From Emydura subglobosa (taxonomy: Eukaryota; Chordata; Testudines; Chelidae), in NCBI GenBank assembly GCA_007922225.1, contig ML679961.1, positions 8,985,433-9,049,432 of the forward strand: DNA of 64,000 nt, given 5' to 3'. Positions within the stretch are counted from its first letter, which is position 1, and the number at the start of each line of letters is the position of its first letter. The translations under genes were made by a program, and so were the position numbers. Shown here in pieces: positions 55,024-64,000 of the stretch. The notes below the pieces were generated by a model. It had not been told where the DNA came from. It did not search any database and saw nothing but the letters and a program-made list of their open reading frames with translations.

Positions 55024-55344
55024 TTAGAGTAAGATGAGACAAGAGATGGATACAGACATATAGAGAAATACAATGAAACAATGAGATGACATTGGTCAGC
55101 ATGACAGGCTGTAATCTCAGCACACCAGCAGCCTAACTACTATCAATAATTCCTCTGACTTCAATGGACCTATATTGATTTATTTCAGCTAAGGCTCTAG
55201 CTGTCTAGCATATGATTTGCTAATAGGTTTTGTAATGCTAAGGCCTTATGCAAAGTACTGCTGCACATACTCTGTAGATATTTATATATAGACATCTTGT
55301 TCTTTTAACAAAGTTACAAAAAGAGATAAGGATTCATTAATCTC

Positions 55345-55435
55345 AAATTTTGGGCCATATGCTCAACTAGTGTAAATGAGTGAATTCAATGAAGATATAC
55401 TCATTTACACCAGCTGAGGATCTGCCCCATTACTT
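55345..55435. repeat. Short palindromic MITE fragment
   Basis: gctcaactagtgtaaatgag and gatatactcatttacaccag are inverted halves around a short spacer. Confidence 0.55.
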
Positions 55436-55567
55436 TAAAAATTGAATTATTTTCATTACATGGCATCTGAAACAAGATCATTTTTTAAAAAGCCCTCAAG
55501 TAAAAATAGCTTAACAGATTCAAACCAGCATCTTATGGGCTCAGTGCCGAAAGGGAATGAACACTCT

Positions 55568-55690
55568 GGCCCTGATCCAGCAAAGTTCTTGAGCATGTGC
55601 TTACCTTTAAACTTGTGTGTTGTCCCACTGAAGTCAAGGTTTCATGCTTAAAGTTAAACACCTGCTCAAGTGTTTGGCTGGATTAGGGCC
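55568..55690. mobile_element. Palindromic MITE, 'gccctgatccagcaaa' family, best copy
   Basis: The left arm (ggccctgatccagcaaagtt, cttgagcatgtgctta) and the right arm (ctgctcaagtgtttggctgg, attagggcc) are reverse complements over about 43 bp with about 37 bp between them. Members of the same family lie at 44.1 and 58.1 kb. Non-coding. Confidence 0.7.
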
Positions 55691-55900
55691 AATGCAATTT
55701 TAAAAGTGTCAACTCCAAAAGCAGGGCTTGTTGAGGGAATAGTAATTCAGGGCTAAATCCTCAGGTGCACCTGATATGTGTTCATCTGAGGGATGGGGGA
55801 GGAGGAGTGCTACCTTTCCGTTCCCAGTAATCCTGTGGCCAGCCACGGTCTAATTTAGCCGCTGGAATAAATCAGAGCAGCCTCAGGACTGAGGCTAAAA

Positions 55901-56242
55901 CAGGGCTCGACAAACCCCGGGCGCCAGGTCGCCATGGCATCTAGAAATTTAAGTCTGGCGCCTAGTATTTCTCCAGGGGGAGCGGCCACCGCGCTCTGGC
56001 CAGGACACCACTGCGCCCATGTGGTAGGGCTGGGAGGGGGGAGCACTGCGGCTGCCATGCTCCAGCCAGGGCGCCCCGCCGTTGGGCCCACATTGTGGGA
56101 GAGGGGCAGAGGGAAGGGGCGGGGTCGAGAGGTCAGAGCGGCTGCTGCACTCCGGCCAGGGCACCCCGCCACTGGGCCCATGTTGTCAGGCTCCTTAATT
56201 TTTGGGCTGGCTCTTGTTCCAAAACAAATTTGTCGAGCCCTG
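55901..56242. mobile_element. hAT-type MITE with perfect 14-bp terminal inverted repeats
   Basis: The left end cagggctcgacaaa (55,901-55,914) and right end tttgtcgagccctg (56,229-56,242) are perfect inverted repeats beginning CAGGG, as in hAT elements. Flanks ggctaaaa and agctcaaa agree at 6 of 8 positions, a plausible decayed 8-bp target duplication. The 342-bp interior is GC-rich, with direct copies of a gccacygcgctctgg-like unit (ggccagg-c-caccccgccactgggccc) at about 55,990-56,060 and 56,075-56,195. Open frames inside (up to 144 codons) reflect composition. Confidence 0.85.
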
Positions 56243-57350
56243 AGCTCAAATTCCAGCAGCTGAGGATCAGCCAGAGAGCTGTGTACCACTTCCTCACACC
56301 CCTGTCATGTCAGCTCCCTGCCTTCAACCCATCCTTTCCTGCCTCCAATATGCTCTGATATGGGGGGAATCCTCAGCAACAAAGGGGACTTTTCATAGGG
56401 CAGGACTGAGTCCCTGGTCTGTATGACAGCACTACTGACATCAGCCCCCAGGACAGACATTCTGGATGTGTCTCAGAGCCTAGTCCTGCAAGGTGCTGAG
56501 TACCCTTGGAAGGTGCTGTGCACTCTCTACTCCCACAACTCATGGGAAACGGGTTTTAATTGTTATTGTTTTACTCTTTGGACTTCCTGTTCAAATAAAG
56601 GGAGCATTTCCAAACCAGTAATGCCCACTAAGTTTAATGAGCGGCACATAGATAAAACCTCACACAATGCCTTGAAAATGTAGCATAAATGTACATTTAA
56701 CCTACCCAGCTAAATAAAGCCACAGGAATTTCTAACATCTGACAAAGTTCTAAATTAACTGTCCCAGTCAAATGCAGATTTTTCTGCTGCATTAGCCTGA
56801 AACTCCAATAAACTGAAACAAATCTAAAAGCCAGGAAGTAGAGATGGAAACCAAAAGGAAGAGAAAGAGATCTGCAAAATTAAATCACTATTTATTTCAC
56901 ATGTGAAATTCAGTATAAAATACTTCCCTGTAAATAGTTGTCAATAAACACAATTGCTGCAAATGTATTTTGTAAATGTTGAGGTCAAAGGTCTTAACTG
57001 TTTATTGCCTTGTGAACTCAAAGGCAAGTAAATTTATTGCTTGAATGAGTTTCAGACTATTGGCCATCATAAATGTTCTGCATCCCATGTACAAAATGTC
57101 CCATCAAGTAACACTACAATTATTCCACACATAACTCAGAGGCCACCATTTGCATCATAATTCAAACAGATATCAGAAAGTATATTGTTTGCCATGCTGA
57201 ATATATACCTCCATGGATTAGTGCCAAACTGTGGCTGTCATTACGACTACAGCTTACACTGTGAAACTATAAATTGTTGCTGCTTTTAAAAGCAAATCAC
57301 CTATTGCAATGGTGGAGCAGAATGCTACTGAGAAACACAGAAATACTGGG
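56243..57350. other. Unique-looking DNA, no gene seen
   Basis: AT-rich; nothing recognised. Confidence 0.35.
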
Positions 57351-57354
57351 ATAC

Positions 57355-57640
57355 TGTTTGCTCTATTAATTATTATTATTTGTATTATGGTAGTATTTAC
57401 AGCCCCCCACCCCCAACTGAGACTGGGGCACCATTGTGCTGGATGCTGTGGAAACAAATAGTAAGAGACAGTCTTTGCCCCAAGGTGCATATAACCTAAA
57501 CAAACAAGTCAGACAAAAGGAAGTATTATCCCCATTTTACAGCTGCAGAAGCGAATCAAAGAGAGATTATGTGATATGCCCAAAGTCCCACTGGAAGTCT
57601 TGTGACAGACCTAGCAGCTGAATGCAGATCTCTCGAGCAT
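57355..57640 (+). repeat. CORE-type SINE, nearly complete
   Basis: gtattatggtagtatttaca, gactggggcaccattgtgct, ggatgctgtggaaacaaata, gtaagagacagtctttgccc, tatccccattttacagctgc, gaatcaaagagagattatgt and ctagcagctgaatgcagatc follow the usual order of this SINE family from promoter-distal body to accessory end. Confidence 0.75.
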
Positions 57641-57821
57641 CAGTCCATACCTACAAAAACATCCTTCCTTTTTCCTAAAGTAGAAAAAAGTCTAAACAAA
57701 ATTATAGCACACTATCAAATTGCTGCAAATTTTTCTTATCCATGTTTTAATGATAAGTGCCAAATAGTATTGTCAAATCTGCTATCCATGGCTTTAGAAA
57801 TTTGGCTTTAGTTACAAGGTG

Positions 57822-58035
57822 AAGGGCTGGTCTACATTAGAAAATTAGATTGATCCAGCTGCCTCAATCAGAGGTGTGAAAAATCCACACCCTGAGCAAT
57901 GTAGTTAAGCCAACCTAAATCCCTGTGTAGACAGCACTAAGTCGACAGAGAACCCCTCCTGTCACTGTAGTGAGTTTCTACACGGAAGTGCTACAGTGGT
58001 GGCACTGTAATGTTTTAAGTGTAGACATTGCTGTT
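57822..58035. mobile_element. MITE, 'tctacac...gtgtaga' family
   Basis: aagggctggtctacattaga on the left and ttttaagtgtagacattgct on the right, with inner aatccacaccctgagcaatg and the ggtctaca-type inverted ends. It is the most complete member of the family in the window with 5.3 kb. Confidence 0.65.
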
Positions 58036-58077
58036 CACAGCTCCTTAGGCTGTCTCCTCAAAGTCCACACCTAACAA

Positions 58078-58165
58078 AGGCCCAATTCAGGAAAGTATCT
58101 AAGCACATGCTTCAGTGCTTTTCTGAACAGAGATGTACTTAAGTACATGCTTAGGCTATGCTATG
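58078..58165. repeat. Palindromic MITE fragment ('agcacatgctt' family)
   Basis: ggcccaattcaggaaagtat, aagcacatgcttcagtgct and aagtacatgcttaggcta. It resembles the family member at 55.6 kb but is truncated. Confidence 0.5.
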
Positions 58166-59815
58166 GCCCTGGCCTCCACACAAGCAGATCTCTAGATCTG
58201 TGTGTGGTCCATGTCTTTGCTAAGTGCTGTTTGACTATAAGTGGAAATAATTAATAAAGAACATTAATTGATATAATGTATGGAACAGAAAAAGCGAAAG
58301 AGAAAATACTGAGCTTAAGTTAATGTGGATCATAGTTCATTTCCTCACATGCTACGGTATGCATCTAGATTGTTTATATAATTTAGATGGTAAACTGTGG
58401 TACAGGCATTCTCTCTCTTCTTCATTCTACTGTACAGCATTGAGCACACCACTGCCAATGCTCAGCAAACAATAATAGCGAGAATTATCTGCATTTTTTA
58501 TCCTTCTCCATTGTGGAGTCAACACGGAACTGTCCTGCTACATGGTATTTTATGGGCTGATTTTAAATAGGATTGCAGCCTGGTCTTCTTTTTTGAGGCC
58601 ACTGTTTGAGTGAAAATATTTCCAAATGTCTCCTTTCACACACAGTCATTTGCAACTGAAACTGTCCTCATTTAGAGAATGAGGTACCTGAGTGCTTCTG
58701 CAAATCAGGAACCTAAACATCTAAAGGACATCAACTGGAAGCACATAAAAGGAAGCCAGGCATTAAAAATATAGCCATACAAATCAGTCAGGTCAAGTAA
58801 ATCAAGGGTCTAAATGAAAATGCAAAACCAAACACTCAGGCACACATGGATATTGTGCTACTTCCTGGAGGATTGTGGCCCCACAAACCAATAGACTGAT
58901 TCTAATGAGATATAAATATCAATTTTTGTTTTATTTGAAACAAATCTAATCTTTCTCCTATATTGCCCATATTCTGTAAAGGAAAACTGTCTCGATTTTC
59001 CTCAAACCAGCACTCTGAATTTTCAAATGAGAAGCACCTCTCCACTGGTGAAAAATCACCTGAGTGAATACTGTTTTCTGTGCACTTTAAATCAAGATCA
59101 TGAACAGCTTGTCAAGTGTATAAAACAAAATTTTAAATTAACGTTACTATACAAGGTGGTGACATGGAGACCCTCCATATCCATTTTCTATGCATTTTTG
59201 TAGATTTTATAAGTACATCATTAATGCAAAACACAAGTAGTATATTATAATAAAATAATAAAATTGCAATGTAATTATATCTAATGTATGCAGAACTGAA
59301 AAGGCCAGGTCCTTAGCCAGCCTCCTGGAAGAATCCATACATGGAATGTTGAAGTACATTAGGCTAAATTCTGCCCATGGTTGCTCACATGGGTTTTAAA
59401 TAAAGCCTGACATGAGATTTAACTATTCCCAGTCAAGTGTGATTAAATCCAAACGAAGCCTGTGCCTATATCCATCTTTCTGCGAGAAGCTGACCCCATG
59501 CAAGATGGAAATGGTACTGGAGGAAGAGAGAGGCATCTCACCGAGCTCTCTAGCAAAATAACATCATCTACCACTGAGGGAGTCAATCCACAGATCACCA
59601 CAATGCTAAACAGCCTTAGGGTTCTCCTGACTCCTCATCAGCACCATAACCCCAATAGCAATGACTATGAGAAATGACACCTTCAACTTGTGACTGGCAG
59701 GAAACTGCCCCCACATCCCCACACACACATATGGCCATGACAATCCGGAATGCCATCCCCTCGAGGCTGAGTTAGCGTAATGTCTTATGCATGGGAATGT
59801 GTACGCAAACTGTGG
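58166..59815. other. Unique-looking DNA, no gene seen
   Basis: AT-rich; nothing recognised apart from a 71-codon open frame at 59,462-59,677 that may be part of the L2 remnant upstream of 59,820. Confidence 0.35.
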
Positions 59816-59819
59816 GAAA

Positions 59820-60140
59820 ACTCCCACTGGTCTAGAATGCGGCTGCTTGCGGGCTCAGCATCGGCAGGAGGTGAAAGCACATCACCCCAGCGCTGCAGTC
59901 TCTACTGCTTAATTGGATCTCCATCACACACGGGATCCAGTTCAAGGTTATGAGCCTAATTTCCAAATCTCTCCATGAGTTGAGTGCAAAAAAACATCAT
60001 CTATCGCTGCAAGACCAGGCTTCCCGCGACAGCTATACTTCTCAGGAACAATGGAAATCGAAATGTCCACAACCAGACTAAGAAATATGAAAGCTGAAGG
60101 CAGAGCTTTCTCAGTGCTAAACTCTGATGGGATGTTCACC
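59820..60140 (+). pseudogene. L2-like LINE ORF2 remnant
   Basis: The plus-strand sequence ctggtctagaatgcggctgc corresponds to 'LV-x-NAAA', then aaagcacatcaccccagcgc to 'EHITPVL', then ggatccagttcaaggttatg to 'RIQFKVL', and caggaacaatggaaatcgaa further downstream falls where the C-terminal 'R-x-x-G-R-x-F' part is expected. Frames are broken. The three L2-like remnants (22, 46 and 60 kb) overlap in the ORF2 C-terminal region. Confidence 0.65.
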
Positions 60141-60149
60141 CCACACTAG

Positions 60150-60840
60150 CCCGGAAAGGGTTAATGTGGCCCAGGAGGGAGAGTTATACTTGATGAGTAT
60201 ACTTGATGGTTAAGGATGGAGCCCAGCTGAGGAGAAGCAGGCAGGCCTAGGAAGTGTGCAGCAGCAAGAGGGTGCAGTGAGGAAGCTTGCAGTCACTCTC
60301 TGGGCTTAGAGAGGGGAAAGGCGAAAACCCAGGGGTAGAATAGGAGTCCTGGGATCCTGGCCGTGAGGCAAAGACATACAACACGGGAGTGGAGAAGGAA
60401 GCCTGATAGAGATGGAATATGAAAAGGCTCAAGACATGGCAGCAAGGTTTTGGATGGTGCAGACCTTGGCTCCTGATTCAATCATCCCTGAGCTGGAACC
60501 CAAAGCAGTGGGAGTGCCCAGGTTCCCCCTACCATCCACTGGGGGAAGTGGCAAAGCTTTGACTTAGAGGACTGCCACAAACAATACCCAGACAGGCAGT
60601 CCAGTAAAACACTGATATCCCGGAAGGAGAACACTATAGTGACCAAGCCGGAAGACCAAGACACAGAGAGAGAGCATCCAGAGTCACAAAGAGGAAGCAC
60701 TACAACTCCTGGAACGTGGGAGGGCCCTCAGTGCAAGAGAGAGACAGAAAAGGGTGTCAGACCTAGTGGAGCTATTCCCCAGACAGAGCCACAAGGAGGC
60801 ATCCCAATGGTGAGCAGAGAACCCCGTGACACACAAGCCC
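60150..60840 (+). repeat. Unclassified moderately GC-rich repeat, possibly LTR-retroelement leader
   Basis: The block ctggaacccaaagcagtggg, gtgcccaggttccccctacc, ccactgggggaagtggcaaa, aggactgccacaaac and gaccaagccggaagaccaag is one I recall from turtle DNA as a repeat, in which such a text stands between a primer-binding region and gag of a retroelement. I cannot see gag, pol or paired LTRs here. The plus frame 60,639-61,022 (127 codons) is hydrophilic and low in recognisable motifs. Confidence 0.4.
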
Positions 60841-60889
60841 ACAACTACAGCTACTCCTTCCTGAGGAGACTGGCATTCTGTCAGATCTC

Positions 60890-61680
60890 ACACACACAGA
60901 TTTTAAGGCCAGAAGAGCCCAAACCTAGTCTGACCTCCTGTATAACAAAGGCCAGAGAATTTCACCCAGTAATTCCTGCATCAAACCCAGCAGCCTGTGG
61001 TTGCACTAGAGCATACCTTTAGATATCCAATATTTATTTAAAGAATCTACCACATCCCTTGCTGAGATGTTCCAATGGTTAATTACTCTCAGGTAAAAAT
61101 GTGTGCCTTATTTCCAGTTTGCATTTGTCTAGCTCCATCTTTCTGCTGTTGGATCTTGTTAGGCATTTTTCCACTAGATTAAAGAGTGCAGAAGTATCAT
61201 AAATCTTCATGCAATGCCATATACAGAGGTAATATCACCTCCCGACTTTTAATTATATTCCCCGTTTATACATCCAATGGCCAGATTAGTCCTCTTAGTC
61301 ACAGCATGGCACTTGAAGATCATGTTATCTACCAGTACTCTTAAATCCTTTTCAGTCACTACTTTCCAGGATACAGTCCTCCATCCTATAATTGTGATCT
61401 TCGTTCTTTATCTAGATGTGTTTTGATACAGCCAAATGCAAGGTTGTCTTACATATTGCTTGTTTATGCCCATTTTACCAAACAATCGAGGTTGCTCTGC
61501 AATTTCAACTCCAAAACTTTATTAACAAAGTTTTTTTTTCTAGATTGCTGATGAAAATATTGAATATTAAAACTTACAGGACCCCACTGGAAACACTCAC
61601 ATTTGTTGATGATTTCCCACTAACAATTACATTTTGAGATATATCGATAGATCTATCCATCAGATCTGTCATATTGCCTT
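60890..61680 (-). mobile_element. CR1 LINE 3' fragment, minus strand, internally deleted
   Basis: Plus-strand text such as gattttaaggccagaagagc, ctgacctcctgtataacaaa, gttccaatggttaattactc, aaatccttttcagtcact, catcctataattgtgatctt and ttgatgatttcccactaaca is the reverse complement of a CR1 3' end and the last part of its ORF2. The order is collinear with a full-length CR1, with one or more internal deletions near 61,190. No readable open frame is left. Confidence 0.85.
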
Positions 61681-62595
61681 CAGTTACAGGTGTAAGACCC
61701 TCTCTCTGCTTTAGATTTCTCTCAACAGTAAGAAAACAAGACACCAAAGGAAACCAAAAGAGCCTTCTCTACCTGGGTATGAGAGAGAACCTTCTGACAA
61801 TAAAGCATCCATTTTATTGTCTTGAAGGGCACTTACGGTTATTTGTGAATGACTGATAGAGGAATAATGAGCCACCTATGAAAGTATTCACTCTAATGCG
61901 CATCTTTGGTATGCGGTGCCAACTATAGAATTAGTGTCTAAGCATTAAACCTTCGATTCCAAATCAGGAAAGGAAAATACCCGAGTCTCCTCACGTTACT
62001 CACACAAGGAGTTCCACAGAGGTTAATGGGACTACTCACCTGCATGGGTAATGCAAGGAGGATTTGGCCCAACATAATTCAACTTAGTGGAATAACAAAC
62101 AAACAATATAATGCACAAACATTAGGCCAAAAGATCCCTTATTCATTCTCAGGTCTTTTTATCCCATAAGTTTGTTAATTAAGTATTAATGAACTAACAA
62201 ATAAATGAGATCACATTACCCAACCAACACACTTTTCCTCCAGGAACAATACAGCTACAAACTACTTCAGTATAGCATGGGATATGCCTTGGATACTGTT
62301 GCTTACTTATTCTACTAAACATTTATAGGATGGAAATAAGATCTTAATACATCTACTGCGGCCAGAGCAGGGACACTTTAAAGGTTGCACTCCCAAGTGT
62401 GTCACTATCAAGAGCTTGGCAACATCTGGTTTAATTCATTTTTGGAACTGTTAACTAACTGGAGACTACATGTTATTTCCTTTTCGAGATAGGGAATACT
62501 TTTATTAATGCCAATGCATCTCCCTCATGCCAAATGGGCACTACTGAGGGAATATAGTAGCCAGCTAAGCAGTGCAGGCCGAAAGGAGGATTGTG
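61681..62595. other. Unique-looking DNA, no gene seen
   Basis: AT-rich; a palindromic fragment may be present near 61,975-62,070 (gagttccacagaggttaatg). Confidence 0.35.
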
Positions 62596-62599
62596 ATTT

Positions 62600-62775
62600 G
62601 TCTGTCTGTCTTGTCTACTACTTGGTTCGTAAGCTCTTTGGAGCAGGGACTATCATGTAGTTTGTGTCTGTACAGCAAGTAGCACCATGGGACCCTGATC
62701 TCGGTCAGCGCTTCTAGTGCTACTTCTAGTGCTACTATAATATAAATATTTGTAATACAAATACAAATAATAATG
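62600..62775 (+). repeat. CORE-type SINE 3' half with (aat)n-like tail
   Basis: gtctgtctgtcttgtctact, cgtaagctctttggagcagg, gactatcatgtagtttgtgt, ctgtacagcaagtagcacca and tgggaccctgatctcggtca, ending in caaatacaaataataat, are the 3' half and tail of a reptile SINE or LINE-derived repeat. A ctagtgctact unit is duplicated near 62,712-62,737. Confidence 0.75.
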
Positions 62776-64000
62776 GGTGGAATATTCAAAAGTACCTAAG
62801 TGAGTGAAGCACTTGTCCCTTTGACTTTCAATGGGCCTTGTGCCCCTCAGTCACACAGGTGCTTTTGAAATCTTACACTTTATTTCCAGAACCTATGGAA
62901 TGGAGTCTTTTGGGAAGAGGGGGACGTCTCATGATCTTGGAGACAGTTTTCAAAAGACCATCATAAACAACGTGGATATCTCTGCTGAACTTGGGCCTAT
63001 TAGCCACTTTTAGGGAAGCAACAGCTAAGACTATCCATCCATTACTTTTGGAGAGCTTTTTGAGGAGATGGCAACGTTATGCCATCTCACAGACAACTAG
63101 ACATTAATAAAACTGCTTGGGAATAATTCTGTGTAAGAAACTACTCTTTTGTTCTCATATTTGGCTTTTTGATCACATAGAATTCAATGAAAGAATAAAG
63201 AGACAGTTTGAGGCTCTTTAAAGAAAATTAAGCTCTTTATAGAAATCTGTATCAACAAATAGGTTTCAAGTGCAGCAATATTTGAGGTAACTTCATTGTT
63301 CATGCTCACAAATGATCCGAAGTCCGCAGATAGCCATATGAACATGACAGAAAAGGTCATTTGACAAACATTATTTATTCATTTCTGTTACAGTAGCACC
63401 TTGAGGCCCCCAATTGTGACTGTAATTATACTGCAATCATTTCTTTTTATGGGAAAATAACTTTGGAAAGCTCACATCAGCAGTAGATTGGCATTTTTTG
63501 TGAGTGGTGCTACCATGTAAAGCGCTGGCCTTTTTTATCATTAGCAACCCAAATTTAAATATGCTGTAGGTCACGATGAAATTAGTTCAAAGCTAATCTC
63601 AATCTAGTCCCTAGTGGGCATTTGTCCATATCACGAAAATCACTACTTAATATAACACGATTACATGCACATACTGAGAAAAGACCCAAGATTACAACAG
63701 CAGAATTGAAACAGGTCAGGATAAAGGTGTATTGGTGGAGCTTTGCAAGGAATCTGCATTTAGTATGTTTAGCTCGAGCAAGGAATATCAGTTTCTCTTT
63801 CATGAGCACTGAAATCAAAGCCCTTTCCCAAAAATCTTTGGGCCTACATAGTCCTGTCCCAAATTGGAGTCAGGCCATTTCAGAGCTGAATCTAAGCAAA
63901 CTGCGTCTATGGAAATTATACATTTTGATCATGTTTCTTCACAAAGTTTTGAAGATATTTTTGCCTGATGCTTCAGATTCAGCTGGCTTAGGCGCTTTAT
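62776..64000. other. Mostly unique DNA; one short SINE tail fragment
   Basis: At 63,385-63,415, tctgttacagtagcaccttg and aggcccc look like a short piece of the same SINE family. The rest shows nothing I recognise. Confidence 0.35.

Noticed and set aside
55855..56289. 144-codon minus-strand frame as a gene
   Set aside because: It covers the hAT-type MITE and crosses its terminus; the frame is composition driven.
1..64000. CRISPR array, tRNA or rRNA genes, bacterial operons
   Set aside because: No regularly spaced short repeats, no cloverleaf with anticodon that I can support, and no rRNA-like sequence. Repeat content is that of a reptile genome.

Overview
The window looks like gene-poor nuclear DNA from a non-avian reptile, most likely a turtle. 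The evidence is its repeat content: CR1-type LINEs with amniote-style reverse transcriptase and 3' ends, L2-like LINE remnants, MIR/CORE-type SINEs, a SINE-like repeat I associate with cryptodiran turtles, many small palindromic MITEs, and three copies of a DIRS-like tyrosine-recombinase retrotransposon. I found no host exon, tRNA, rRNA, CRISPR array or bacterial-style operon that I can support. Every stretch of recognisable coding similarity belongs to a transposable element, and all of these are broken by stops, frameshifts or deletions. Family names rest on memory and visible motifs, not on a database search.

Layout. 1-3.86 kb: DIRS copy A, minus strand, cut by the window start (RNase H, RT, gag, 5' terminal repeat). 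3.9-15 kb: unique DNA with SINE fragments, several MITEs, a GC-rich repeat (6.3-7.3 kb) and a degenerate G-rich minisatellite (12.9-13.5 kb). 15.4-18.6 kb: a CR1 3' end and a 1.4 kb CR1 fossil. 20.9-23.1 kb: a turtle-type SINE, a MIR-type SINE and an L2-like LINE split by a Harbinger-like MITE. 25.15-30.96 kb: DIRS copy B, minus strand, with a plus-strand CR1 sitting where the front of its RT should be; its 5' end abuts a Tigger/mariner-like DNA element (to 32.15 kb). 32.2-36.8 kb: mostly unique. 36.86-42.50 kb: DIRS copy C, complete end to end, with about 195-bp inverted terminal repeats and an internal complementary region, flanked by a perfect 12-bp direct repeat. 43.4-52 kb: CR1 and L2 remnants, including a 2.8 kb CR1 with endonuclease and RT remains. 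52-64 kb: MITEs, a three-level nest (SINE, MITE, MITE), a hAT-type MITE with perfect 14-bp termini, L2 and CR1 remnants and SINE tails.

The most interesting object is DIRS copy C. It shows the full structural logic of the order: inverted ends, an internal region complementary to both ends, and gag, RT, RNase H and tyrosine recombinase in the expected order. It also carries a flanking direct repeat that the standard recombinase-mediated model for DIRS integration does not predict. None of the three copies is likely to make functional protein: A has YLND for YLDD and lacks RT motif A, B has a stop at the YLDD tyrosine and a Cys for the recombinase Arg, and C keeps both key motifs but is frameshifted.
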